A stretch of DNA of 64,000 nucleotides, taken from Cupriavidus laharis (GTDB lineage: Bacteria > Pseudomonadota > Gammaproteobacteria > Burkholderiales > Burkholderiaceae). Under the pieces are notes generated by a model. That model did not search any database and was not told the origin of the DNA. It saw only the letters and a list, made by a program, of their open reading frames with translations. Where the stretch lies: positions 62,001-126,000 of the forward strand of contig NZ_CAJZAI010000006.1 in the NCBI RefSeq assembly GCF_914271435.1, written 5' to 3'. The position numbers and the translations under genes were made by a program. Shown piece by piece: positions 1 through 7,872 of this stretch (position 1 is the first letter of the stretch; every line of letters starts with the position of its first letter).

Positions 1-1
1 G

Positions 2-1654
2 GCCATTCCCGCCTTCCTGGCAGGCCGCGACCTGCTGGTATCGAGCCAGACCGGCTCGGGCAAGACGGCGGCCTTCATGCTGCCCGCCATCCAGCGCATC
101 AGCGAAAAGCCGGCAACGAACCGCCCGACCGAACCCGCCAAGCGCATGAAAGGCAAGCGACCCCGCCCGGCCCCGGCTCAGCCTTCGCTGCTGGTGCTGA
201 CGCCGACGCGCGAACTGGCGCTGCAGGTGACCGAAGCCGCCGCCAAGTACGGCCGCCACCTGCGCCGCATCGTCTGCGCCAGCATCCTGGGCGGCATGCC
301 CTACCCCAAGCAGCTCGCCATGCTGGCGAAGATGCCGGACATCCTGGTCGCTACGCCGGGCCGCCTGCTCGACCATATCTCGGCCGGCCGCATCGACCTG
401 TCGGCACTCGACATGCTGGTGTTCGACGAAGCCGACCGCATGCTGGACATGGGCTTTGCCGATGACATCGACGCGATCGTCGACGCCACCCCGGCCAGCC
501 GCCAGACGCTGATGTTCTCGGCCACGCTGGACGCGCGCATCGCACAGCTTGCCTCGCGCCAGCTGAAGGATCCGCAGCGCATCGAGATCGCCGCGGCCCG
601 CGCCGACCAGAGCCATATCGAACAGCGCCTGCACTTCACCGACGACATGTCGCACAAGGAGCGCCTGCTCGACCACCTGCTGCGCGATGCCTCGCTCAAG
701 CAGGCCATCGTGTTCACGGCCACGAAGCGCGACGCCGACTCGTTGGCCGAGCGACTGTCTGACACCGGCTTCGCCGCCGGCGCACTGCACGGCGACATGA
801 CCCAGGGCGCGCGCAACCGTACCCTGACCGCGCTGCGCCGTGGCAACCTGCGCGTGCTGGTAGCCACCGACGTAGCCGCGCGCGGCATCGATGTGCCCGA
901 CATCACCCACGTGGTGAACTTCGACCTGCCCAAGCAGGCAGAGGACTATGTGCACCGTATCGGCCGTACCGGCCGCGCGGGCCGCTCGGGCATCGCCATC
1001 AACCTGGTCAACCACGGCGACATGTTCCAGTGGCGCCGCATCGAGCGCTTCACCAACCATCGTATCGACGCCTCGGTGATCGAAGGGCTGGAGCCGCGCC
1101 GCTCGCCCAAGCCGCGCTCGAACTTCGGCGGCAAGCCGGGCGGCCGTGGCAATGGCGGCGGCTATCGCGGCGGCGAGCGCAGCTTCGGTGATCGCAATTT
1201 CGGCGAACGCAAGTTCGGCGGCGAAAGCCGTGGCTTCGGCAATCGTGGCAGCCAGGAAGGTGGCCGCAGCTTCGGCGACGACAACCGTGGCAACCGCGAA
1301 GGCGGCTACCGCGGTGGCGAGCGCAATTTCAGCGATCGCGGCGATCGCAACTTTGGTGAGCGCAAGTTCGGTGGCGAAAACCGTGGGTTCGGCAATCGTG
1401 GCGGCCAGGAAGGCGGCCGCAGCTTCGGTGACGACAACCGTGGCTTTGGCAACCGTGAAGGCAGCGGCGGCTACCGTGGTGGCGAGCGCAGCTTTGGCGA
1501 CCGCAGCTTCGGGGATCGCAAGTTCGGCGGCGAAAGCCGCAGCTTCGGTGACCGCGGCGGCCGTGATGGCGGCCGTAGCTTCGGCAACCGTGAAGGTGGT
1601 TTCGGTGGCCAGCGCAATGGCAATGGCAATAGCCGTTCGCGTTACGAGCGGTAA
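2..1654 (+). CDS. rhlE: DEAD-box RNA helicase, RhlE type (5' truncated by window)
   Basis: ATP-dependent RNA helicase; the frame is open from base 2, so the N-terminus and Q motif lie outside the window. Visible core motifs in order are SSQTGSGKT (motif I), PTRELA, TPGRLLD, DEAD, SAT, and the C-terminal RecA-lobe motifs ATDVAARGIDVP and HRIGRTGR. After the core comes a Gly/Arg/Phe-rich tail of about 180 residues built from imperfect repeats of GGERSFGDR, GERKFGGE and GFGNRG type, an RGG-like RNA-binding tail. RhlE proteins of this kind act in ribosome assembly or RNA turnover. A strong terminator follows directly. A second RhlE-type gene lies at about 20 kb, so this is one of at least two paralogues. 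Confidence 0.95.
   Translation, partial: AIPAFLAGRDLLVSSQTGSGKTAAFMLPAIQRISEKPATNRPTEPAKRMKGKRPRPAPAQPSLLVLTPTRELALQVTEAAAKYGRHLRRIVCASILGGMPYPKQLAMLAKMPDILVATPGRLLDHISAGRIDLSALDMLVFDEADRMLDMGFADDIDAIVDATPASRQTLMFSATLDARIAQLASRQLKDPQRIEIAAARADQSHIEQRLHFTDDMSHKERLLDHLLRDASLKQAIVFTATKRDADSLAERLSDTGFAAGALHGDMTQGARNRTLTALRRGNLRVLVATDVAARGIDVPDITHVVNFDLPKQAEDYVHRIGRTGRAGRSGIAINLVNHGDMFQWRRIERFTNHRIDASVIEGLEPRRSPKPRSNFGGKPGGRGNGGGYRGGERSFGDRNFGERKFGGESRGFGNRGSQEGGRSFGDDNRGNREGGYRGGERNFSDRGDRNFGERKFGGENRGFGNRGGQEGGRSFGDDNRGFGNREGSGGYRGGERSFGDRSFGDRKFGGESRSFGDRGGRDGGRSFGNREGGFGGQRNGNGNSRSRYER
1156..1625 (+). repeat. Imperfect coding tandem repeat in the helicase tail
   Basis: Three imperfect units of about 145-165 bp, beginning near 1156, 1301 and 1465, each encode GGYRGGER followed by FGDR/FGERKFGGE/GFGNRG blocks. 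The reading frame stays intact across unit boundaries. They form the RGG-like tail of the helicase rather than a mobile or CRISPR repeat. Confidence 0.8.
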
Positions 1655-1689
1655 GGCAATGGTGGCGCTGCGCGCGCTGGTGTTGTGAT

Positions 1690-1722
1690 GGAGGGCACCC
1701 TGGGGGGTGCTCTTTTTTTTTG
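1690..1722 (+). terminator. Intrinsic terminator after rhlE
   Basis: A GC-rich stem (GGGCACCC / GGGGTGCTC) with a three-base loop is followed by a run of about ten T, 36 bp after the helicase stop codon. It separates the helicase from the convergent EgtB-family gene. Confidence 0.9.
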
Positions 1723-1755
1723 AGTGATTGGAGGGATGGGTGACAACGCCCCCCC

Positions 1756-3012
1756 CTAAATCCCACACGTCCGAAACCCCACCAACACAAAATCCTCCTC
1801 CGGCAGCAACGCCAACCGCGCCCGCACATGTCGCTGGCGCGAAGCACTGACAAACGTCGTGCCTCGCACCGCCTGGTGCGTCCCGAATCGTGCCACCAGC
1901 TCGCCATCCGATGGCGACGCTGCAAACCCCGCATACGGCTCGTATGGAGAAGCGGTCCACTCGCGCAATGTGCCCCATTGCAGGCCACGATTCTGCAAGG
2001 CGGCAAGCTCCCATTCGGCTTCCATCGGCAGGCGCCGCCCTGCCCACGCGCACCAGGCCTGCGCTTCATACAGCGTGACATGCCTCACAGCCTCGTCGGG
2101 GTTGAGCGTGCGCAGCGTGCCAAAGCGCTCCACCATCCAGTTGCGCGATTCCGGGTGCCGCGACCAGTAGCGCGGTGCGGAGCGCTCCTGCGTCATCAAC
2201 CACTGCCGGCCCGCGGCCGACCACCAGGCCGGGTGTTCATAGCCGCCGTCTCCGACAAACTCCAGGAACTGCGCGTTGCTGACCAGCGCGGCGTCGATTT
2301 CGAATGCCGGCACATAGGTGGGCTGCGGCGGCAGTTCGTCCGGCTGCGCATAGCCGTCCGGATCCGACCAGCCTTGCGTGAAGCGGCCACCGGGGAAATG
2401 CAGCGTGCCGGCATGCCCGACCGGCACGCCAGGTCCGGGCGCAACCGGCGCGGCGGGTGCCAGGCCGAGCGCCTGCAGCAAGGCTGCGAGATTTTCCGCC
2501 TGCGCGTCCTCCAGGAACAGCGCACGGCGGAAGGGATAGAGCGTGAGGTCGCCATCGTCAGGCAACAGGGCCAGACGGCGCAGCAGGCCATCGAGCACAT
2601 CGGAAGCGTATTGCTTGACCACGGCCACGTCGGGCAGAACGATTTCCCAACGCTCGTCCGGGCCGATACGCTCCGGGTCGAACCACTCGTCTGCGCCATC
2701 CAGCCGCGACGGCTCGCCGGCCACGGGCACCGGCACGCCGCCACGGTCGAGCTGGCGTACGCCGCGCAGGCACCACCACTCGGCATGCCAGGCGATATGC
2801 CCAAGCGTCCATAGCGGCGGATTCGCGTCGTACTGCCGCGGCACGTCCCAGCCCTTGCGGGTCTGCCCGAATGCGGCCAGCCAGGCCAGGGTGCGGCTGC
2901 GCGCATCGACCAGCGCCTGGGCCAGCCCTTCGCGCGGCAGGCGGCGGGCGTCGGACCAGCCAGCGTGGCCGCCACCGAAGTAGAGATCGGGAAGCATGGT
3001 GAAGCCGCTCAT
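1756..3012 (-). CDS. EgtB/SenA-family protein (DinB_2 + SUMF1/FGE domains) with a degenerate iron site
   Basis: 418 aa, with an N-terminal DinB_2 domain (about 30-190) and a C-terminal formylglycine-enzyme/SUMF1 domain (about 205-418, ending GFRTCGI). This is the architecture of ergothioneine (EgtB) and selenoneine (SenA) synthases, non-heme iron sulfoxide/selenoxide synthases acting on hercynine. The first iron-ligand region is present (GHIAWHAEWW, H72/H76). The second, normally HxxxHxE, reads LFLEDAQAE (L167, Q171, E173), so two of three expected Fe-ligand histidines are missing. The usual RGGSW/RGGSF element of the C-terminal domain is RGTTF. It lies 86 bp downstream of egtD on the same strand, which supports a link to hercynine chemistry. 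Whether it is catalytic is open. No senB or selD is adjacent, so I do not choose between egtB and senA. Confidence 0.75.
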   Translation of the reverse strand: MSGFTMLPDLYFGGGHAGWSDARRLPREGLAQALVDARSRTLAWLAAFGQTRKGWDVPRQYDANPPLWTLGHIAWHAEWWCLRGVRQLDRGGVPVPVAGEPSRLDGADEWFDPERIGPDERWEIVLPDVAVVKQYASDVLDGLLRRLALLPDDGDLTLYPFRRALFLEDAQAENLAALLQALGLAPAAPVAPGPGVPVGHAGTLHFPGGRFTQGWSDPDGYAQPDELPPQPTYVPAFEIDAALVSNAQFLEFVGDGGYEHPAWWSAAGRQWLMTQERSAPRYWSRHPESRNWMVERFGTLRTLNPDEAVRHVTLYEAQAWCAWAGRRLPMEAEWELAALQNRGLQWGTLREWTASPYEPYAGFAASPSDGELVARFGTHQAVRGTTFVSASRQRHVRARLALLPEEDFVLVGFRTCGI

Positions 3013-3098
3013 CGGGAAGACATCCGTTCGGGGAACGACGAAGACGGGCCGCCGCCCGCCATGGCAGCGGCCATTATGACACCGGGCGGGGAGACGCT

Positions 3099-4208
3099 TC
3101 AGGCGCGCGCGTGAAACACCGCGAACCAGCCCAGCGGGTCGGTCCAGTACACCGGGTCGTCGAAGCCGGCAGCTTCGAGCAGCATGGTGAAATCGCCAGG
3201 CCGGTATTTGTAGGAATCCTCGGTATGGATGCGCTCGCCTTCGCCGAACCTGCGCTCGCCGCCGTCCCAGCGCACCCTGACCTGCCGGCGCGCCTGCAGG
3301 TGCATCTGGATCCGCGAGGCCTGGCGATCGAAGCTCGCGACATGGCTCCAGTCGTCGACATCGAAATCCGTCGCGACGATGCGGTTCACGTTGCGCAGCA
3401 CGTTACGGTTGAACGCCGCGGTGACGCCCAGCGGGTCGTCATAGGCGGCGACCAGCGTGGCTTCGTCCTTGAGCAGGTCCACGCCGATCAGTACTCCGTC
3501 GCCACGCCCGGCCGCGCCACGCAGCCGCTGCAGTAGCGCGAGCGCGTCCATGGGCGAGAAATTGCCGATGCTCGAGCCCGGATAGAAGAACAACCGCCTG
3601 CTTCGCCTGACGCTGCGCGGCAGGTCGAAGCTGCCGCACAAGTCCGCACCGAGCCCGAGCATGGGAATGTCCGGGTTCTGCTGCTGCAGGCACGACAGCG
3701 TGCCGCGCAGGAACTCCACCGAGATGTCCAGCGCCACATACTGGGCCGGCTGCAGGCTGCCGAACAGCCGCGCGGCCTTCTCGCAGTTGCCCGCGCCCAG
3801 GTCGATCAGCACGCAGCCGCTGCCCGCGCGCGCGGCAATGGCGGGCGCGGCACTGGCAAAGATCGCCGCCTCGGTGCGCGTCGGGTAGTACTCGGGCAGG
3901 TCGGTGATCGCTTCGAACAGGCGCGAGCCCAGCACATCGTAGAAGAACTTCGGGCTGATGCTCGCATCGGTCTGGCGCAGACCGGCCAGTACCTGCTCGC
4001 GCAGGGCGCGGCTGTCTTCGTGGTACTGCTGGATGAACTCCGGCTGCGGCAGTACGGCCCTGGGCGCATGGCCATTGGCCACGCTCACCAGCGAGGGATG
4101 GCCGTCGTGCGCGTCGTTGGCTTCGTTTGCGTTGTTTCCGTTGCGATGGCCGAAGCCGGATGGGTTGGCGGAGCGGGAACGGTTGAGCGGGGTCGGGACA
4201 GCCGGCAT
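3099..4208 (-). CDS. egtD: L-histidine N-alpha-methyltransferase (EgtD)
   Basis: SAM-dependent enzyme that trimethylates the alpha-amino group of histidine to hercynine, the first step of ergothioneine and selenoneine synthesis. 369 aa from the chosen ATG. Family hallmarks are KFFYDVLGSRLFEAITDLPEYYPTRTE split over residues 87-114, then the SAM loop LIDLGAGNCEKA (about 134-145), and FFYPGSSIGNF further on. The start at 4208 is preferred over one further upstream because AAGGAAA sits 4-5 bases before it. The first 45 or so residues are a low-complexity Asn/His-rich extension absent from most family members. It is followed after 86 bp by the EgtB-family gene, probably in one transcript. Confidence 0.92.
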   Translation of the reverse strand: MPAVPTPLNRSRSANPSGFGHRNGNNANEANDAHDGHPSLVSVANGHAPRAVLPQPEFIQQYHEDSRALREQVLAGLRQTDASISPKFFYDVLGSRLFEAITDLPEYYPTRTEAAIFASAAPAIAARAGSGCVLIDLGAGNCEKAARLFGSLQPAQYVALDISVEFLRGTLSCLQQQNPDIPMLGLGADLCGSFDLPRSVRRSRRLFFYPGSSIGNFSPMDALALLQRLRGAAGRGDGVLIGVDLLKDEATLVAAYDDPLGVTAAFNRNVLRNVNRIVATDFDVDDWSHVASFDRQASRIQMHLQARRQVRVRWDGGERRFGEGERIHTEDSYKYRPGDFTMLLEAAGFDDPVYWTDPLGWFAVFHARA

Positions 4209-4470
4209 GTCGTTTCCTTGTGTGGTTATGGATCCACTTCTTATTCCCCCAAGGCGGACGCGCCCCTGCATGTGTGGGCGCGCCGGATCCGGGATGCGCC
4301 GCTGTGCTGTCCGGGACGCATCGACCGAAAGCCGATCTTCAAGGATAGGCGCCACACGGCGATTGCGCTTGCTGCAATGCACAATGGGAGTGCGGCGTCC
4401 TCTGGGGCATACGACACAGGCGGCTCATCTCCGTATCTTCCCCAATGCCGCCACGGCACAACAATTCGTT

Positions 4471-4476
4471 TATAAT
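4471..4476 (+). promoter_or_regulatory. -10 box, probable promoter of the terC riboswitch transcript
   Basis: A perfect TATAAT lies about 35 bp before the aptamer. No convincing -35 element is visible at 16-18 bp. The 4209-4470 stretch between the egtD start and this box contains nothing else I can assign. Confidence 0.5.
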
Positions 4477-4504
4477 CCCGCCCAGCGTGGACGCACTCTG
4501 GTCC

Positions 4505-4635
4505 GCGTCCCTTCAAAGGGGAGTAGCTCCGGGGCCATGCCCTTAGCACAATCGTCATTCCGAGACGGACGTCTCCGGTTGTGCTGACACTGGTGCGCAG
4601 ACCGCACCAGACGTCGAGCAAGACCTTTGCAACCT
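4505..4635 (+). ncRNA. yybP-ykoY (Mn2+-sensing) riboswitch aptamer
   Basis: The leader carries the family signature AAAGGGGAGTAGC (4515-4527) and the closing GCAAGACCTTTG. P1 is a perfect CAAAGG (4514-4519) / CCTTTG (4624-4629) helix. Inside it, AGCACAA (4545-4551) pairs with TTGTGCT (4579-4585), a GAGAC-GGAC-GTCTC hairpin caps that arm, and TGGTGCG/CGCACCA (4591-4609) forms a further hairpin. The class binds Mn2+ and commonly controls TerC/Alx, MntP and P-type ATPase genes, and a TerC gene follows. Identified from sequence and pairing only. Confidence 0.9.
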
Positions 4636-4744
4636 GGAATCATGGTTTGCAAAGGCGACCTCCGGTCCCCCGTTTCACTCCATGACTCCAGGCGAACCAA
4701 ACGCACGTTTGCGGCTATTCGACTTGAGGAGAGTTCATGGAGTG
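4624..4744 (+). promoter_or_regulatory. Riboswitch expression platform: competing helices that occlude the terC start codon
   Basis: Three mutually exclusive pairings can be read. (a) CCTTTGCAACC (4624-4634) pairs with GGTTTGCAAAGG (4644-4655) and would break aptamer P1. (b) CACTCCATG (4676-4684) pairs perfectly with CATGGAGTG (4736-4744), covering the ATG, and extends into the GGAGAG Shine-Dalgarno. (c) TGGAATCATGG (4635-4645) pairs with CCATGACTCCA (4680-4690) at 10 of 11 positions and would release the start. There is no U-tract, so control is inferred to be translational, with ligand binding turning expression on. Confidence 0.65.
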
Positions 4745-5450
4745 GTTTACCGATCTGTTCACGATGCAGTTCCTGACGGCGCTGTTGTCCATCGTTGTCA
4801 TTGACCTGGTGCTGGCCGGCGACAATGCCATCGTGATCGCCCTGGCGGCGCGCAACCTGCCGCCGCACCTGCAGAAGAAAGCCATCGTCTGGGGCACCAT
4901 CGGTGCCGTGGTGGTGCGCTCGGCCATGACGATCGGCGTGGTCTGGCTGCTCAAGATTCCGGGCCTGATGCTGATCGGCGGCCTGGCGCTGGTGTGGATC
5001 GCCTACAAGCTGCTGTCCGAGGAAGGCGACGGCGACGGGCACGGTGCCGCCGCCACCACGCTGTTCGGCGCCATGAAGACCATCGTCATCGCCGATGCCG
5101 TGATGGGCATCGACAACGTGCTGGCCGTGGCCGGCGCCGCGCACGGCAGCTTCCTCCTGGTGGTGCTGGGCCTGCTGATCAGCATCCCCATCGTGGTGTG
5201 GGGCTCGAGCCTGGTACTCAAGCTGATGTCCCGCTTCCCGGCGATCATCTACATCGGCGCCGGCGTGCTGGCCTTCACGGCGGTGAAGATGATCGTGCAT
5301 GAGCCGCTCATCAAGGCGTTCTTCGAAGCCAACCCGGTGATCAACTGGGGCCTGTACGTGCTGATCGTCGGCGGCGTGCTGGGCGCCGGCTACCTGGTGC
5401 AGAAGCGCCGCGAGCAACACCAGCAACAGCAACCGGCCGGCAGCCACTGA
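4737..5450 (+). CDS. TerC-family integral membrane protein (probable Mn2+ exporter)
   Basis: 237 aa polytopic inner-membrane protein with about seven hydrophobic segments. It carries the two TerC signature acidic motifs, VLAGDNAIVIALAARNLP near residue 22 and DAVMGIDNVLAVAG near residue 122, whose Asp/Asn residues are thought to bind metal. TerC/Alx-type proteins are linked to Mn2+ efflux or metal loading of exoenzymes; the Mn2+ riboswitch immediately upstream points to manganese homeostasis. The SD is GAGGAG, eight bases before the ATG, and lies inside the predicted sequestering helix. The C-terminus ends in a basic, Gln-rich cytoplasmic tail. Confidence 0.9.
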   Translation: MEWFTDLFTMQFLTALLSIVVIDLVLAGDNAIVIALAARNLPPHLQKKAIVWGTIGAVVVRSAMTIGVVWLLKIPGLMLIGGLALVWIAYKLLSEEGDGDGHGAAATTLFGAMKTIVIADAVMGIDNVLAVAGAAHGSFLLVVLGLLISIPIVVWGSSLVLKLMSRFPAIIYIGAGVLAFTAVKMIVHEPLIKAFFEANPVINWGLYVLIVGGVLGAGYLVQKRREQHQQQQPAGSH

Positions 5451-5583
5451 GGCTTGCCGCCACGCCAGGGCAGCCGCCCTGGCCACCTGCCGGAAGGGCC
5501 GCCCGAAGGGGTGGCCCTTCTTGCTTTAGAATGCCAGGTTTGCGGGCCCGCGCCCGCGTCACTTCCCATCCCGCCCCGCGCCG

Positions 5584-6378
5584 ATGAAACAGTATCTCGA
5601 CTTCATGCGCCATGTGTCCGAGCATGGCACCGAAAAGGCCGACCGCACCGGCACCGGCACGCGCTCGGTGTTCGGCTACCAGATGCGCTTCGACCTGCGC
5701 GAAGGCTTCCCGGTGGTCACCACCAAGAAGCTGCACCTGAAGTCGATCATCCTGGAACTGCTGTGGTTCCTGCAGGGCTCGACCAACGTGCGCTGGCTGC
5801 AGGAAAACGGTGTCTCGATCTGGGACGAGTGGGCCGACGAGAACGGAGAACTGGGCCCGGTCTACGGCTCCCAGTGGCGATCGTGGCCGACGCCGGACGG
5901 CCGCCACATCGACCAGATCACCGACCTGCTGAACCAGATCCGCGCCAATCCGGATTCGCGCCGCCTGATCGTCTCGGCCTGGAACGTGGCCGACATCCCG
6001 CGCATGAAGCTGCCGCCGTGCCACGCGTTCTTCCAGTTCTACGTGGCCGACGGCCGGCTGTCCTGCCAGCTCTACCAGCGCAGCGCCGACATCTTCCTGG
6101 GCGTGCCGTTCAACATCGCGAGCTACGCCCTGCTCACGCACATGATCGCGCAGCAGACCGGGCTGGACGTGGGCGACTTCATCTGGACCGGCGGCGACTG
6201 CCATATCTACAGCAACCACTACGAACAGGTGCAGACGCAGCTTTCGCGTGAGCCGCTGCCGCTGCCGGCGCTGAAGATCGTGCGCAAGCCGGACAGCATC
6301 TTCGACTACCGCTACGAAGACTTCGAGCTGGTCGGCTACCAGTCGCATCCCGCCATCAAGGCGCCGGTGGCCGTATGA
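5584..6378 (+). CDS. thyA: Thymidylate synthase
   Basis: Methylates dUMP to dTMP using methylenetetrahydrofolate, yielding dihydrofolate. 264 aa, the standard length of the short bacterial form. Visible motifs are [12 protein letters not shown] near the N-terminus, the catalytic Cys146 in [36 protein letters not shown], and HIYSNHYEQ. The stop codon overlaps the folA start by ATGA, so it is translationally coupled to the enzyme that recycles its dihydrofolate product. Confidence 0.98.
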   Translation: MKQYLDFMRHVSEHGTEKADRTGTGTRSVFGYQMRFDLREGFPVVTTKKLHLKSIILELLWFLQGSTNVRWLQENGVSIWDEWADENGELGPVYGSQWRSWPTPDGRHIDQITDLLNQIRANPDSRRLIVSAWNVADIPRMKLPPCHAFFQFYVADGRLSCQLYQRSADIFLGVPFNIASYALLTHMIAQQTGLDVGDFIWTGGDCHIYSNHYEQVQTQLSREPLPLPALKIVRKPDSIFDYRYEDFELVGYQSHPAIKAPVAV

Positions 6379-6875
6379 CGCTGCTGACTCTCGTCGTCGC
6401 TCGCGCCCGCAACGGCACCATCGGCCGCAACAATGCGCTGCCGTGGCGCCTGCCGGAAGACCTAGCGCACTTCAAGCGCACCACCATGGGCGCGCCGATC
6501 ATCATGGGCCGCAAGACCTGGGATTCGATCAGCCGTCCGCTGCCGGGGCGGCGCAATATCGTGGTGAGCCGCAATGCAGCACTGAAGCTGGAAGGCGCGG
6601 AAGTGGCCGCCTCGCTCGAAGAAGCGCAATTGCTGTGCGTGGGTGTGGAACAGGTATTCCTGATTGGCGGTGCCCAGCTCTATGCCGAAGCGATGCCCAG
6701 CGCGGACCGGCTCGTGGTGACGGAGATCGATGCCGATATCGAAGGCGATGCGTTCTTTCCCGCGATCGACCGCACACAGTGGATCGAAACATCGCGCGAA
6801 ACGCATCACTCGGAAGCCAATGGCTTCGACTATGCGTTCGTGACCTATGACCGGCCGGCTTCGGGTGAAGAGTAG
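6375..6875 (+). CDS. folA: Dihydrofolate reductase
   Basis: Reduces dihydrofolate to tetrahydrofolate with NADPH. 166 aa. Motifs are the N-terminal [19 protein letters not shown], the Asp of [35 protein letters not shown] and [10 protein letters not shown] (NADPH binding). Starts four bases inside thyA, forming a thyA-folA operon typical of proteobacteria. A dispersed hairpin repeat begins about 45 bp after the stop and may supply the transcript's 3' end. Confidence 0.98.
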   Translation: MTLLTLVVARARNGTIGRNNALPWRLPEDLAHFKRTTMGAPIIMGRKTWDSISRPLPGRRNIVVSRNAALKLEGAEVAASLEEAQLLCVGVEQVFLIGGAQLYAEAMPSADRLVVTEIDADIEGDAFFPAIDRTQWIETSRETHHSEANGFDYAFVTYDRPASGEE

Positions 6876-6919
6876 GAGCCACTGACAAGGCAACCATGAA
6901 AGCAGGTGCGATTGGGTTG

Positions 6920-7215
6920 GCGTGCTTGGCGAGCGCCGCTGTTTCGCCGGCGTAGCCGGCGAGTCACTTCTTGTCCGAGCGACAAGAAGTGACCAAGAAA
7001 CGCGTTTACTTGCCCTAACGGGCGAATATTGATCGTAGTGTGCCGAGGGTGTTGTACGGGTACGGGCTTCAGAGTGTTTCTGGCTGCCTGCCGCGTGGTG
7101 CGCGGCCGTGGGTAGGCTTTCAAGCGCTGATTGAACGAGCCCCGAAACTGTCCGTGGCCCCTGCTGCTACCGGTATCGCGGGAACGCCTTCGGCTGCGCT
7201 GCGCGCGGCGCCCTA
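6920..7215 (+). repeat. Dispersed hairpin repeat, copy A
   Basis: About 290 bp in the same orientation as the copy at 63640. It starts with two adjacent hairpins: TCGCCGGC-GTA-GCCGGCGA (6944-6962) and a perfect 13-bp stem GTCACTTCTTGTC-CGAGC-GACAAGAAGTGAC (6963-6993). Then come GGGCGAATATTGATCGTAGTG, GGCTGCCTGCCGCGTGGTGCG, and near the end GCCTTCGGCTGCGCTGCGCGC. No convincing ORF is present. Function unknown; it resembles the intergenic repeats common in Cupriavidus, Ralstonia and Xanthomonas genomes. Confidence 0.8.
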
Positions 7216-7359
7216 GTCGGCAGAGCGACTGATATCAACGTCGCTGGCGCTGACGCTTCACTCTTCTTCATTTTTTTCTTTACGTCGCGCATGGCACATG
7301 CGCCAAGGGCTTCGTCACTACCCCTTGGTTCGGGCAGTGGCCCAGAAACCCAGACTGCT
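7216..7359. other. Spacer between inverted repeat copies A and B
   Basis: About 145 bp with a T-rich stretch near 7265-7282. I see no gene, promoter or recognisable structure in it. Confidence 0.4.
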
Positions 7360-7612
7360 GAGTGCGCGCAGCGCAGCCGCAGGCGTCCCTGCGATATCGC
7401 TGTTAGAAGGGTCCACTCCGTAATCCGGGTTCGCTCGTACGCCCTGTCCCATCCTAATCATCTACGCGGCAGGCAGTCTGGTTATGCCACTGGACCGTCT
7501 TCACCTCATCGAGCCGTTCGTCCACCACGAAAACGCGCTTTTGCCTACTTTTACCGCTCGGGGAAAAGTAGGTCGCCGGCTACGCCGGCGAAACAGCCAC
7601 GCCTGCCAAGAG
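7360..7612 (-). repeat. Dispersed hairpin repeat, copy B (inverted, diverged)
   Basis: Reverse-orientation relative of copy A. It keeps the TCGCCGGC-TAC-GCCGGCGA hairpin (7573-7591), the second hairpin CTACTTTTACC-GCTCG-GGGAAAAGTAG (7545-7571) whose minus-strand loop is again CGAGC, the CTGCCTGCCGCGT block, and the GGCTGCGCTGCGCGC end (about 7365-7380 on the minus strand). The middle has diverged strongly from copies A and C. A and B face each other across about 145 bp. Confidence 0.65.
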
Positions 7613-7872
7613 CGACATCCCAAATCCTCCCCACAGCCCCCCAATTCGATGAAGAACCTTTTTTGGTCCATCACCGGGCGTCAGCGTCCTTTTTAAAGGT
7701 CCGGACCGGGTGAGTACCGATGTGTCGCCGATGCGCAAACAGGTGCCCGAAAGATGTTGGCTGCCATCGAACACAGCCTTGCCATCCGGCCAGGGCCTAT
7801 GGCCCGCAGAAAATCAGATTTCACCTTTTATTTCACGGAGTTAAGCCGCAGGGCAACGGTTTGGACCAACCT

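Noticed and set aside
1156..1625. CRISPR-like repetition
   Set aside because: Repeat units are 145-165 bp, imperfect, contiguous and in frame; there are no unique spacers.
1146..1688. 180-codon Ala/Ser/Val-rich frame inside the rhlE tail
   Set aside because: It is the +1 reading of the RGG repeats, which gives a repetitive protein by necessity; the rhlE frame is supported by conserved helicase motifs.
6920..7612. Composite transposon or IS
   Set aside because: The two repeat copies are inverted around only about 145 bp with no transposase and no obvious target duplication.
7216..7716. Protein-coding genes in the 6.9-7.9 kb gap (frames at 6845-7123, 7291-7713, 7484-7696)
   Set aside because: They run through the hairpin repeats, have no RBS-supported starts and encode Arg/Ser/Pro-rich sequence without a family.
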